Source: Roseomonas populi (GTDB lineage: Bacteria; Pseudomonadota; Alphaproteobacteria; Acetobacterales; Acetobacteraceae). From it: a DNA stretch of 60,065 nucleotides. Position numbers and translations under genes: made by a program. The notes beneath the pieces are model-generated. The model saw only the letters and a list, made by a program, of their open reading frames with translations, did no database searches and was not told the origin of the DNA. Of this stretch, positions 48,086-57,953 are shown in pieces. Position 1 is the first letter of the stretch. Every line of letters begins with the position of its first letter. The stretch spans positions 1 through 60,065 of the forward strand of contig NZ_JANJOU010000035.1 in assembly GCF_024594815.1 (NCBI RefSeq), written 5' to 3'.

Positions 48086-50703
48086 AGCGAGGCTTCCATG
48101 ATCTCCGGGTCCTCGGTTCGCCGCGTGGCGAAGCCGATGGCCCGCACGAAGCGCAGCATCCCCGCGTTCTCCGCCAGCACCTGGCCGTGGATGCGGCGCA
48201 GTCCGCGGTTCGCGGCCCACTCCGACAGCCGCCCCATCATGTGCCGCGCGAGGCCGCCGCGCTTCCAGCCGGCATCGATGAGAAGCGCGAACTCGCCGCC
48301 CCCCTGCCCGTCCAGCACCAGCCGTGCCGTGCCGGCAATGAGGTCGCCGGCGATCGCGGCGAAGGCCATCTCCCGGTCGTAGTCGATCTGGGTAAGGCGG
48401 ACGAGCTGGGCCGGCGGCAGTTCCCGTAGGGGGTTGAAGAAGCGGTAGCGCACATCCTCGGCCGGTACCCGGCGCACGAAGGCGGCCACCCCCTCCGCGT
48501 CCTCCGGGCGGATGGGGCGAACGAGCACTTCGCGCCCGTCCTTGGTCGTGAAAGGCCGAGCCAGCGCCGCCGGGTATGGCGGGATGGCCAGGAAACCCGC
48601 CTCCCCCGCCGGGCGGAGGGTGATGTTCGCGTCCAGCACCGCCATTCCGTCCGGCCAGGCGCGGAGCGGGTTTATGACGACCGCTTCCAGTTCCGGGAAG
48701 TCCACCGCCAACTGGGAAAGCCCCACCAGCGCCTCCGCCAGGCCTTCGCGCGAAACCGGAAGGTGGTCCCGCCACCCGTCCAGCAGGCGGGAAACGCGGG
48801 TGCGGCCGATCATGGCCAGGGCCAGGGCACGATTCAGCGGCGGCAGATCGTGGGACTCGTCCGCTTCGATGGGGGCTGCCGTTCCGCCTCGGCCGAAGCC
48901 GATCCAAGGGCCGAACATCGGATCGTCGCCCAGCCGCAGGCGCAGTTCCCGCCCCGGCCCCGCCTGCTGCTGCACCAACCAACCGCGTGGGCGCAGGCCG
49001 GGGCGCGCCTCGGCCAACCGGGCCTCCATCGTGGCGGCGGCGGCGCGCAGGGCGTCCGCGTCGCGAAGATCCAGGGCAACCGCGCCGACCTCCGTCTTCG
49101 CGGGCAGGTCGTCGCTCAGCACCTTCAGCACCACGGGCCATCCCATCCCGGCGGCTGCCGCCGCCGCGGCCTCGACCGTCGGCGCGGCCCGGTGCGGGAC
49201 GGCGGGTAGGCCGTAGGCGGAGAGCACGGCGAGCGACTCGGCCTCGTCCAGCCGCAGCCGCCCCTCCGTGCGGGCGGCGGCGAAAAGGGCGGCGACGCGG
49301 GCGCGATCCGGCATGACCTCCAGCACCTCGGCGGGGGGCAGTTCCGCGGCGGCCGTGCGGTTGCGGCGATCCTGCGCGAGGTGAAGCGCCCCCTGCACCG
49401 CCGCCTCCGGGGTCGCGAAGACGGCGACGCCGCGCTCGGCAAGGGCACGACGCTGCGCCCCGGCGCTGGCCTGACCCAGCCAGGCGGCCAGCACCGGCGC
49501 GGCGCGGCCGCCTTTGCCTGTGGCGGCGGCCGCGGCGGCGAGGGCGGCGGCGGCAATCTGCGGGTCCTCCTCCGGCGCGGGCGCGTGGATGGCAACAACG
49601 GAATCGATGGCCGCGAGGGCGGAAAGGAGCGACGCGGCCTCGGCCAGCCGGTGCCCCTGCCCCGGCGGCAGAGCCAGCGGGTTCTCGCCGGCCCATCCAC
49701 CAGGCAGGGCGAGGTCCAGCATGGCCCGCGCCTCGGCGGGGATGGTGGCAAGGCGCGCCCCGCCGCGCAGCGCCGCATCCGCCGCCATCTGCCCGGGGCC
49801 GAGCCCATTGGCGACGATCGCGATCCGGTCCCCCCGCGCGCCGTCCGCGCCAGGGCGCAGCGAGGGCTTCACGCGGGCCAGCGTTTCGGCGGCGGAGAGC
49901 AGGTCCTCCAGCCCTTGCACGCGCAGAACCCCCGCGCGGCGCAGGGCGGCGCCCATCACGGCATCCGCCACGCCGCGCCCGGCATGGCCGGGGCGCTGGG
50001 CCACCACCGGGCGGGTGCGGGCCGTGGCGCGGGCGGCGGAAATGAACATGCGCCGGTTCTTGATGCGGCGCAGGTCGAGCAGCACGGCGCCTGTGGCGGC
50101 ATCCCGCGCCAGCCAGTCCAGCCCGCCGGCGAAGCCGTAATCCGCGTTTGTCCCGATCCCCGCGATGAGGGAGAAGCCCACCGCCTCTCCTTCAGCCCAG
50201 TCGATTACCGCACGCGCGAGCGCCGAGGATTGGCAGAGCAACGCCAGCCGCCCTGGCCGGGGCACGATGTGCGAGAGGGAGGCGTTCAGCCCGTGGGAGG
50301 GGACGCAAATTCCGAAGGAGTGCTCGCCCATGGCCCGCACTCCGGTACGGGCGCAGTGGGAGGCGAGGTCCGGGGCGGGGCCGGGCACCACGGCGGCGAA
50401 GCAGCCGCGCGCGGCCAGCGCGTCCATGGCCGGCCCGAGGGCAGCGGGCGAGAGGGAGAGCGCCGCGAGTTGCGGCGCCTCGGCCAGGGCGCCGAGGTCG
50501 GGGGCGTGATCCATCCCCGGCCAGGGGGCGCCCACCGCGTGCAACGCGCCCCGGAAGCCGCCCGCCGCCAGGTTCCGCGCCAGGATCGCGGAGGCGGGAA
50601 TGGAAGGATCCGCCATCAGCGCCACCCGGCGCGGGGCGAAGAGGTGCGTGTCCTGGAAGCCGGGCGCGAGGTTGCGGCCGGAGACGGTGACCGGCAGCGC
50701 CAT
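48076..50703 (-). CDS. pat: Pat-type protein lysine acetyltransferase (ACS-like domains plus GNAT)
   Basis: An 875-residue protein with the Pat/YfiQ layout: CoA-binding domain (about 1-130), two ligase-CoA-like domains, an ATP-grasp-like domain (about 480-700) and a C-terminal GNAT domain (about 705-870, with VLVRPIRPEDAEGVAAFVRR and QIDYDREMAFAAIA). Pat acetylates lysines of proteins such as acetyl-CoA synthetase. The SHTGALAG phospho-His loop of true ADP-forming ligases is absent: RPVVAQRPGHAGRGVADAVM runs straight on. This agrees with a regulatory, not energy-conserving, role. Confidence 0.87.
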   Translation of the reverse strand: MALPVTVSGRNLAPGFQDTHLFAPRRVALMADPSIPASAILARNLAAGGFRGALHAVGAPWPGMDHAPDLGALAEAPQLAALSLSPAALGPAMDALAARGCFAAVVPGPAPDLASHCARTGVRAMGEHSFGICVPSHGLNASLSHIVPRPGRLALLCQSSALARAVIDWAEGEAVGFSLIAGIGTNADYGFAGGLDWLARDAATGAVLLDLRRIKNRRMFISAARATARTRPVVAQRPGHAGRGVADAVMGAALRRAGVLRVQGLEDLLSAAETLARVKPSLRPGADGARGDRIAIVANGLGPGQMAADAALRGGARLATIPAEARAMLDLALPGGWAGENPLALPPGQGHRLAEAASLLSALAAIDSVVAIHAPAPEEDPQIAAAALAAAAAATGKGGRAAPVLAAWLGQASAGAQRRALAERGVAVFATPEAAVQGALHLAQDRRNRTAAAELPPAEVLEVMPDRARVAALFAAARTEGRLRLDEAESLAVLSAYGLPAVPHRAAPTVEAAAAAAAGMGWPVVLKVLSDDLPAKTEVGAVALDLRDADALRAAAATMEARLAEARPGLRPRGWLVQQQAGPGRELRLRLGDDPMFGPWIGFGRGGTAAPIEADESHDLPPLNRALALAMIGRTRVSRLLDGWRDHLPVSREGLAEALVGLSQLAVDFPELEAVVINPLRAWPDGMAVLDANITLRPAGEAGFLAIPPYPAALARPFTTKDGREVLVRPIRPEDAEGVAAFVRRVPAEDVRYRFFNPLRELPPAQLVRLTQIDYDREMAFAAIAGDLIAGTARLVLDGQGGGEFALLIDAGWKRGGLARHMMGRLSEWAANRGLRRIHGQVLAENAGMLRFVRAIGFATRRTEDPEIMEASLEL

Positions 50704-50717
50704 GGCCGGCGCCCGCC

Positions 50718-51893
50718 CTACCCGGCCAGCAGCGCGCGCTTCGCCGCCTCCGCCAGGAAGCCGCTGGCCACGGGCAGCACGCGGTCGTCGAAGTCGTAGT
50801 TCGGGTGGTGAAGTTCCCGCCCGCCGTCGGTCGGGCCGTTGCCGATCCAGACGAAGGCGCCCGGCACCACCCCCAGGAACTCGGAGAAGTCCTCACCCGT
50901 CATGGCGGCAGGCAGGTCGCGGCGCACCGGGGCCACGGCCGAGGCCGCCTCCGCGGCCAGGTCGCGCTCCGCCGGGTGGTTGGTGGTCGGGTTCACGCCG
51001 CCCAGCACCTCGGCCCGCGCCTTCACCTGGAACGTCTCGGAGAGGCCGCGGGCGATGCGGTGCAGCCCGTCCTCGATCATCCGCCCCGTCTCCGGGCGCA
51101 GGAACCTCATGGAGCCGCGGATGGTCACCTTCGCCGCGATCTGGTTCCAGGCCTCGCCGCCCTCGATCGTGGTCAGCGACACCACGGCCGAGTCGAGCGG
51201 GTCCAGGTTGCGGGAGACGATGGACTGGCAGGCGACGACCGCGTGGCCAGCGGCGACGATGGGATCATGGGTCAGGTGCGGCAGGGCGGCGTGGCCGGCA
51301 TGTCCCTCGATCTCGATCTGGAAGCGGCGGCCGGCGGCCATCACCGGGCCGTCATGCACGGCCACCGTGCCCACGGGCAGGCCGGGCCAGTTGTGCCAGC
51401 CGAAGATGCGGTCCATGGGAAAGCGGCGGAACAGCCCGTCCTCGATCATGGCCCGGGCACCGCCGCCGCCCTCCTCCGCGGGCTGGAAGACGAGGCGGAC
51501 GGTGCCGGACCAGCTCTCATCTCCCATCAGCAGCGCAGCGGCGCCGAGAAGGGCGGTGGTGTGCCCGTCATGACCGCAGGCATGCATCACGCCGGGCTTC
51601 GTGCTGCGATAGGGCAGCTCCGTGCTGGCCTCCTGGATGGGCAGGGCGTCCATGTCGGCGCGCAGCCCGACGCTGCGGTTGCCGCCGCCGCGCCGGATGG
51701 TGGCCACCAGACCGTGGCCTCCGATCCCCGTCTCGATCTCCGTGATGCCGAGTTCACGCAGACGTTGGGCGACAAAATCCGCCGTGGGCCCTTCATCCCC
51801 CGTGACACCCGGGTTCGCGTGAAGGTGGCGGCGCCAGCGCGTGAGGGTTTCGGTAAGGTTCTGGTCCATGGCTTGAGGAGTTAGCCCTTCCAT
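50718..51893 (-). CDS. M20 family amidohydrolase (hippurate hydrolase type)
   Basis: A zinc/manganese amidohydrolase of about 391 residues. Motifs are RRHLHANPG, HACGHDGHTTALLG with metal ligands, VFQPAEEGGGGA with the catalytic Glu pair, GHAGHAALPHLTHDP and AMTGEDFSEF. Members hydrolyse N-acyl amino acids such as hippurate or indole-acetyl conjugates; the substrate is unknown. The ATG at 51893 has GGAGGG 6 bases upstream and is preferred over an ATG at 51869 without one. That start is divergent from tamA, sharing one base. Confidence 0.9.
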   Translation of the reverse strand: MEGLTPQAMDQNLTETLTRWRRHLHANPGVTGDEGPTADFVAQRLRELGITEIETGIGGHGLVATIRRGGGNRSVGLRADMDALPIQEASTELPYRSTKPGVMHACGHDGHTTALLGAAALLMGDESWSGTVRLVFQPAEEGGGGARAMIEDGLFRRFPMDRIFGWHNWPGLPVGTVAVHDGPVMAAGRRFQIEIEGHAGHAALPHLTHDPIVAAGHAVVACQSIVSRNLDPLDSAVVSLTTIEGGEAWNQIAAKVTIRGSMRFLRPETGRMIEDGLHRIARGLSETFQVKARAEVLGGVNPTTNHPAERDLAAEAASAVAPVRRDLPAAMTGEDFSEFLGVVPGAFVWIGNGPTDGGRELHHPNYDFDDRVLPVASGFLAEAAKRALLAG

Positions 51894-53791
51894 TGCGTTC
51901 CCTCCACCCCGGTTTCGCGCTGCTCTCCCTTCTGCTGATCGGCACGGCCCTCGCCCAGCCGACCTCGGAGCGGGCGAGCGAGGATCCGCGCCCGGCCGCA
52001 TCCCCGGAGCCGGATGACTCGGACGGCCCGGTCCGCAGCTACGAGGTGACCTTCACCCCGACCGGGGATGCGCGCCTGAACACCGCGATGGAGGGCGTCT
52101 CCGTCCTGCGCCGCCTGCGCGAGAGCGTGCCGACGAGTGCGGAGGGGTTGGTTGCGCGGGCGCTGCAGGACCAGGGCAACATGCGCCTCGCTCTGCGGTC
52201 CGAGGGATATTACGGCGGCACGGCGAAGATCACCCTGGCCGGGGAGCCGCCGGACGCCGAGGGGCTGGCCGTCCGCCTGGCCGCGCGCGGGACGGATCCG
52301 GTGCCGGTGGTCGTCACCGCCGATGCGGGGACGCAGTACACCATCTCCAGCGCCACGCTGAGGCCGGACGTGGCCGATGCCGACATCACCGGCGCCGGGG
52401 AGGTGGCGGGGCTGGGTCCGGGCGACCCGGCACGGGCGGAGGCGGTGAACTCCACCCAGGAGACGGTGCTGACCCGGCTGCGAGAGGCCGGGCACCCCTT
52501 TGCCGGCGTGCCGCGCCGGCAGATCACGGTGGACCACGACGCCCACACGATGGAGGTCGTCTACTTCGTCCAGCCCGGGCCCCGCGCCCGCTTCGCCCAG
52601 CCGGTGGTGGAGGGGTCGGAGAACGTGGACCCGGAGCTGCTGCGCCGTGCCTCCGGCGTGCTGGCCGGCGAGACCTACGACCCGCGGGAGCTGGACCGGG
52701 TGCGGCGGGACGTGCTCGCGCTCGGTGTTTTCGGCACGGTGCGGGCGCGCACGGGGGAGAGGCTGGATCCGGATGGGCGGCTGCCCGTCACGTTCCTCGT
52801 CGCCGAGCGGCCGTTCCGGGCGGTTGGCATCACGGGCGCCTACGAGACCCGCTATGGCCCGACGGTGCGCGCCTACTGGGAGCACCGGAACCTCTTCGGC
52901 GCGGCGGAGCGGCTGCGGGTGGAGGCCGAGCTCTCCCGCCCCACCCAGCGCGGCGTGAGCGACTGGGGCTACCGGCTGGGCGCCAATCTGCGCCAGCCCT
53001 GGTTCGCCGGGCTGAACGCCACGGCCGTAACGGACGTGACGATCCTGCGGGAGCGCCTGCTGGCCTATGACCGGGACGCCGTAACGGCGGGCTTCTCCCT
53101 GGAGCGGAAGATCGATCCGCGCCTGACCCTCTCCGCCGGCATCGCGGGCGAGATCGGGCGCACGGTGGAAACGGACCAGACGCTGAACTACACCCTTCTC
53201 TCCCTACCCCTGGGCGCGCGCTTCGACGGTACGGACAATGTGCTGGACCCCTCGCGCGGGTACCGGGCGAACCTCCTTGTCTCGCCGACTGTCTCCTTCG
53301 GGGACTCCACCGAGCTCTTCACGCGGATCCGGGGTTCGGGCAGCGCCTATTTCGACCTGACCGGGGACAAGGGCAGCATCCTTGCGCTCAGGGCAGGCTT
53401 CGGCACGGTGGCCGGGGCGGAGGCGGGGACCATCCCGCCGCACCTGCGCTTCTACGCGGGGGGCGGCGGTTCAGTGCGCGGCTACGACTACCAGATCATC
53501 GGCCCGCGCCGGCCGGACCGTACGCCGCGGGGCGGGCTTTCCCTGCTTGAAGGAAGCGTGGAGCTGCGCCAGCGCATCACCGGGCCCTACGGCATCGCCG
53601 TCTTCGCCGATGCGGGCAGCGTGGGCCAGGATCCGCTCTCGGGCTTTGGTGACCTGGCCGTGGGCGTCGGGGCTGGCGTCCGCTACGCCACCGCGATCGG
53701 GCCGATCCGGGCGGATATCGCCCTGCCGCTGACCAAGGTTCCCGGGAATTCCGGCTTCGGCCTCTACGTCGGCATCGGGCAGGCCTTCTGA
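51893..53791 (+). CDS. tamA: Outer-membrane translocation module TamA
   Basis: A 632-residue BamA-superfamily protein. A signal peptide ends near ALAQ (residue 22), followed by POTRA domains (about 45-310) and a C-terminal 16-strand barrel. The barrel lock motif is GGSVRGYDY near residue 528, and the C-terminus ends in YVGIGQAF with a terminal aromatic residue for Bam recognition. The only usable start is a TTG at 51893, with GAGGAG 12 bases upstream, which places the signal peptide exactly at the N-terminus. It overlaps tamB by one base (TGATG). Confidence 0.92.
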   Translation: MRSLHPGFALLSLLLIGTALAQPTSERASEDPRPAASPEPDDSDGPVRSYEVTFTPTGDARLNTAMEGVSVLRRLRESVPTSAEGLVARALQDQGNMRLALRSEGYYGGTAKITLAGEPPDAEGLAVRLAARGTDPVPVVVTADAGTQYTISSATLRPDVADADITGAGEVAGLGPGDPARAEAVNSTQETVLTRLREAGHPFAGVPRRQITVDHDAHTMEVVYFVQPGPRARFAQPVVEGSENVDPELLRRASGVLAGETYDPRELDRVRRDVLALGVFGTVRARTGERLDPDGRLPVTFLVAERPFRAVGITGAYETRYGPTVRAYWEHRNLFGAAERLRVEAELSRPTQRGVSDWGYRLGANLRQPWFAGLNATAVTDVTILRERLLAYDRDAVTAGFSLERKIDPRLTLSAGIAGEIGRTVETDQTLNYTLLSLPLGARFDGTDNVLDPSRGYRANLLVSPTVSFGDSTELFTRIRGSGSAYFDLTGDKGSILALRAGFGTVAGAEAGTIPPHLRFYAGGGGSVRGYDYQIIGPRRPDRTPRGGLSLLEGSVELRQRITGPYGIAVFADAGSVGQDPLSGFGDLAVGVGAGVRYATAIGPIRADIALPLTKVPGNSGFGLYVGIGQAF

Positions 53792-56700
53792 TGCGCCGCG
53801 CCGGGAAGATCCTGCTCGCCGTCCTCGGCGTGCTGCTGGTGCTGCCGATCGTCCTGCTGCTGGCCGGGTGGCTGGCGCTGAACGTGAAGCCCGGGCAGGA
53901 CGCGATCGCGCGGCTCGCCATGGGGTTCGTGCCGGGGCTGCAGATCGAGAACCTGCATGGCGGCCTGCCCGCCGCGCCGCGCATCGGGCGCGTGGTGCTC
54001 TCCGACAGCCAAGGGCCGTACCTTGTCATCGAGGACATCGCGCTGGACCTGGACCTGCTGCGGCTGACCTCGCGCGAGTTCCGCGTGGCGAACCTCTCCG
54101 CGGGGAAGGTGACCTTCAGCCGCCTGCCCGTGCCGGACCCGAACGCCGCCCCTGCCCCGGCCTCCGAACCCGGACCGCTGCTGCCGCAGATCCCGCAGTT
54201 GCCGGTGCAGGTGGCGCTGGAGCGGCTGGCGCTGCCGCAGGTTGAACTGGGCGCGGCGGTGGCCGGCATCCCCGCCACCCTATCGCTGGAGGCGGGCGGA
54301 CGGCTGGGGGCGGACGGCGTCTTTCTCGGCGCCAAGGGGCGGCGGCTGGACGCGCCAGGCGCGCTGGACCTGGACCTGGCCCTGGCGCCCGGAGACCGGG
54401 TGAAGATCGACCTGCGCTATGACGAGCCACGCGGCGGGCTGGTGGCCGGGCTCCTCGGCAAGCCTGAGCAGGCGACGCGGGTGCAGGTGGCACTGGACGG
54501 CCCCGCGACGGGAGCAGGGTTCACCCTTTCCGCTGACATGGGCGAGACGGCGCGGGTGCAGGGGCGCGGCACCCTCAGCCTGCCCGCGAGCGGCGGCGTG
54601 GGGCTTGAGGCGGCCGGCGATGCGGCGCTGGGCGGCTTCCTGCCGGCGCCCGTGGCGGCGCTGCGCTTCGACCTGCGGACCCAGCCGGCCGAGGGCGGCG
54701 CAACGCGGATCGAGCGTGCGCGGGTCGAGACGGCGGCGGCCACGGTCGAGGCACAGGGCGTCGTCGGCTCGAACCTGGATGTCTCCTTCGAGACGCGGGT
54801 GAACGACGCCAACACCCTAGCGGGGCTGGTGCCGGCAACGGTGGGCTGGAGCGCGATCGAGGCACGGGGCAGCGTGACGGGCACGACAGCCGCGCCGGAA
54901 CTGAGGTTGGACGCTACGCTGCGCGATCCACGCCTGCCGGAGCCCGCGCCGGGGCTGCTGGGGCCGGCACCCACTATTGCGCTGCGCGCTAACCAGCAGC
55001 GGGTGCACGAGCTGGCAGTGAACGGGCGCGCGGTGACGCTGCGGGCCGAGGGTGCCTTCGGCGAGACGGTGGACCTGACGCTGAACGCAGCCCTGGCAGC
55101 GCAGGACGTGCCGAACGTCCCGGTGCGCGGGCAGCTGGAGGCGCAGGCACGGGTGACGGGGCCGGCAGCGACGCCGGCCGTGGTGCTGAACGCGACATCT
55201 CCGTCGCTGGAAGCCTATGGCAGGCGGTTCGAGGGGCTGCGGCTGGAAGCGAACCTGCCGAACGCCACCGTGCCGGCTGGCGCGCTGAACCTCTCGGCAC
55301 GGCTGCAAGGCCTGAACCTGACAGCCGAGGCGCGGGCCGCCCAGGAGGGTCAGCGGCTGCGCGTGGAAACGCTGAGGGCAGCCCTTGGGCCCGCCCGGCT
55401 CGAAGGGCGCGGCGATTTCGACACGGCCCGGATGCTCGGCACGGCCGAGCTGCTGCTGGAAGCGGCCGACCTCGCTCCCCTCACCCCCGTCGCGGGCATG
55501 CCGCTCGGCGGCGGGGTGCGGCTCTCGGCCAAGCTGGCGCCGCAGGGCCCCGAAGGGGCGCAGCGCCAGGGGATCGAGGCCGAGTTGCGGGCCAACAACC
55601 TGCGCGCCAGTGGGCAGGTGGTGAACGGCACCGTCCAGGCGAGCGGGACGGACGCGGCGCTGGATGTGCGGGGCGATGTGCGCGCCCTGGACGGCCGCGC
55701 GACCCTCCGCGCCCGGCTTGCGCTGGACCAGCCGGACAAGCGCATCGAGCTCTCGGCACTCGACGTGCAGCGGCAGGCGCTGGGAATCCGGCTCTCCGCC
55801 CCCGCGACGATCGTGATCGGAGCGGATGGAGGGTTCTCGACGCCCGGCCTCGCCTTGCAGGGGCGGCCTGGCGGGGCGCTGCGGGTGGCCGGGCGATGGG
55901 GGCCGGATAATGCCGACCTGCGCGCCACGCTCTCGGCGCTGCCCCTCTCGGTCGCCAACCTCTTCGCGCCGGACCCGCCGCTCTCCGGCACGCTCTCCGG
56001 CGAGGTGCGGCTGTCCGGGCCCGTCTCGAAGCCCGGGATCGACGGGGAACTGCGGGGCACCGGGCTGCGCGCCGGGGCGCCGTGGGCCCGGACCCTGCCC
56101 GAGGGCACGCTGACGGCCACCGCCCGGATGCGGGGGGAGCAGGTGGAGACGCGCGCGGAGTTCCGCCTGGGCCGCGCCCTCTCGCTCAACCTGGACGCAC
56201 GTGTCCCAAGCGACTTCCAGGGACCGCTTTCCGCCACGCTGCGGGGGACGACGGATGTCGCCGTGCTGGCCGGACCCTTCCTGTTGGGCGGCGCGAACCG
56301 CGTGGCCGGCACGGTGAACATCGACGCGCGTGCGGGCGGCACCGTGCAGGCACCGCAGATCTCGGGCAGCGCGCGCCTGTCCGGTGGTTTGTTCCGGAAC
56401 CTGGAGTACGGGCTGGCGCTGCGCGACATCCAGGGCACGCTGCGGGGTGACATGGACCGGATCGTGGTGGAAGCCATCACGGCCCGCGCCGGAACGGGCA
56501 CGCTGACCGCGCGCGGCGAGGTCCGGCCCTTCGCCGACGGCCAGCCGATCGAGATGACGGTGGCCGGGCAGAACCTGGCGCCCATCTCCAGCGATCTGTT
56601 CCGCGGTGCCTTCGACGCGGACATGCGCCTTTCCGGCCTGCTGGCGCGCGGCATGCGGCTGGCGGGAACGGTGACGACGCGTTCCTCCGTGATCGGCATC

Positions 56701-57558
56701 CCGGAGGGGCTGCCGGGCGGCGTGGCCGACATCGGCGAAGTGCGGGAGGTCGGGCGCGGGGCCCCTGCCCCGCCCCGCGGCACGGCGGCGTCCCGCCGCA
56801 CCGCGGAGCGGCAGGCGAATGCGTCCGCACCGCCGCAGGGGGCCGCGCCGCTGGAACTGGACGTGACGCTCCGTGCGCCGGGGCAGGTCTATCTGCGCGG
56901 GCGGGGTCTGGACGTGGAGCTGGGCGGCGACGTGCGGATCGGCGGCACGATCTCCAACATCGAATCCCAGGGCGCGCTCCGGCTGCGGCGCGGCACGCTG
57001 ACGGTGCTGGACCGGCGCCTGACCTTCCAGCGGGGTATCCTAACCTTCCAGGGCGACATCGCCTCGCCGGAGATCGACCTGCTGGCCACCTCCCGCGTGT
57101 CCTCCACCACCATCAACGTGACAGTGACGGGGACGCCGCGGGCGCCGAAAATCGAGTTCACCTCCTCGCCCGAGCTGCCGCAGGACGAGGTGCTGGCGCG
57201 GCTGATCTTCAATCGATCCGCCGACAAGCTCTCGCCCTTCCAGATCGCGCAGCTCGCTCGCGTGCTGTCGGGCGCCGTGGCAGGCGGCCAGGAGGACCCG
57301 GTGACGGGCTTCTTCGGGCGGGTCAGCCGGTCCCTGGGCCTTGACCGCCTAGGCGTGGGTACGGGCGCGGACGGCACACCGGGGATTGAGGCAGGCGGCT
57401 ATCTCGGCCAGGGCATCTACCTGAACGTGGACCCGGGAACGAGCAGCGGTTCGCCTCGTGTGGGTGTGGAGATCGAGCTGACGCCGCGGCTGAAGCTGGA
57501 GAGCGGCGCGGGCACGGACAGCCAGGGGGCGGGGCTGACCTACGAGTACGAATACTGA
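53791..57558 (+). CDS. tamB: Translocation and assembly module protein TamB
   Basis: A 1255-residue AsmA/TamB-like protein that bridges the periplasm and works with TamA in envelope assembly or phospholipid transport. An N-terminal membrane anchor (ILLAVLGVLLVLPIVLLLAG) is followed by a very long repetitive beta-strand body and the C-terminal TamB (DUF490) domain, with LRRGTLTVLDRRLTFQRG and SPEIDLLATSRV, ending TYEYEY. A Pro/Arg-rich break near 990-1010 interrupts the beta body. Confidence 0.94.
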   Translation: MRRAGKILLAVLGVLLVLPIVLLLAGWLALNVKPGQDAIARLAMGFVPGLQIENLHGGLPAAPRIGRVVLSDSQGPYLVIEDIALDLDLLRLTSREFRVANLSAGKVTFSRLPVPDPNAAPAPASEPGPLLPQIPQLPVQVALERLALPQVELGAAVAGIPATLSLEAGGRLGADGVFLGAKGRRLDAPGALDLDLALAPGDRVKIDLRYDEPRGGLVAGLLGKPEQATRVQVALDGPATGAGFTLSADMGETARVQGRGTLSLPASGGVGLEAAGDAALGGFLPAPVAALRFDLRTQPAEGGATRIERARVETAAATVEAQGVVGSNLDVSFETRVNDANTLAGLVPATVGWSAIEARGSVTGTTAAPELRLDATLRDPRLPEPAPGLLGPAPTIALRANQQRVHELAVNGRAVTLRAEGAFGETVDLTLNAALAAQDVPNVPVRGQLEAQARVTGPAATPAVVLNATSPSLEAYGRRFEGLRLEANLPNATVPAGALNLSARLQGLNLTAEARAAQEGQRLRVETLRAALGPARLEGRGDFDTARMLGTAELLLEAADLAPLTPVAGMPLGGGVRLSAKLAPQGPEGAQRQGIEAELRANNLRASGQVVNGTVQASGTDAALDVRGDVRALDGRATLRARLALDQPDKRIELSALDVQRQALGIRLSAPATIVIGADGGFSTPGLALQGRPGGALRVAGRWGPDNADLRATLSALPLSVANLFAPDPPLSGTLSGEVRLSGPVSKPGIDGELRGTGLRAGAPWARTLPEGTLTATARMRGEQVETRAEFRLGRALSLNLDARVPSDFQGPLSATLRGTTDVAVLAGPFLLGGANRVAGTVNIDARAGGTVQAPQISGSARLSGGLFRNLEYGLALRDIQGTLRGDMDRIVVEAITARAGTGTLTARGEVRPFADGQPIEMTVAGQNLAPISSDLFRGAFDADMRLSGLLARGMRLAGTVTTRSSVIGIPEGLPGGVADIGEVREVGRGAPAPPRGTAASRRTAERQANASAPPQGAAPLELDVTLRAPGQVYLRGRGLDVELGGDVRIGGTISNIESQGALRLRRGTLTVLDRRLTFQRGILTFQGDIASPEIDLLATSRVSSTTINVTVTGTPRAPKIEFTSSPELPQDEVLARLIFNRSADKLSPFQIAQLARVLSGAVAGGQEDPVTGFFGRVSRSLGLDRLGVGTGADGTPGIEAGGYLGQGIYLNVDPGTSSGSPRVGVEIELTPRLKLESGAGTDSQGAGLTYEYEY

Positions 57559-57705
57559 ACGGGAGCGGGTATTCCGGCCGCGCCCGGGACGGGATAGACT
57601 CCGCCCGTCCCGGCGTGCCGGCCGCGTCCGCCGCCGCCCTCGGGCCGTGCGCGCCGGCCCCGGCCCCGGGAAGGCTTTGAGAATAGCAGGGAGAGGAGGA
57701 GCCGC

Positions 57706-57894
57706 ATGCGCGCCTTCGATGGACAGTTCAGCGACAACAAGCCGATCCGGCGCAATATGGACGAGAAGCGCCGCCTTCTGTCCGAGCTGGAGCAGACCCT
57801 GGCGGGGATGAAGCCCCACACCTCCCCAAGCCTGCGTGAGAGCATCAAGGGCCGCATCATGGAGCTGCGGGCCGAAGTGAACGGCAAGCGCTGA
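57706..57894 (+). CDS. Unknown 62-residue charged helical protein
   Basis: Not recognised. The protein is highly charged, with one probable long helix pair (DEKRRLLSELEQTLAGM and SLRESIKGRIMELRAEV) separated by KPHTSP, and no signal or membrane segment. GAGGAG lies 6 bases before the ATG and a strong terminator follows, so it is very probably expressed. It follows tamB after 147 bases and may be part of that transcript or have its own promoter. Confidence 0.7.
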   Translation: MRAFDGQFSDNKPIRRNMDEKRRLLSELEQTLAGMKPHTSPSLRESIKGRIMELRAEVNGKR

Positions 57895-57909
57895 GCGGCG
57901 CCCTGCCAG

Positions 57910-57953
57910 AAGGCCCCGCCCCCCCGGTAAAGGGGGCGGGGCCTTTCTTGTTT
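57910..57953 (+). terminator. Strong intrinsic terminator
   Basis: AAGGCCCCGCCCCC (57910-57923) and GGGGGCGGGGCCTT (57932-57945) form a perfect 14-base-pair stem with an 8-base loop, followed by TCTTGTTT. It ends the tamA-tamB-62-residue-protein direction, and its stem could also stop transcripts of the convergent dipeptidase gene. Confidence 0.92.
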
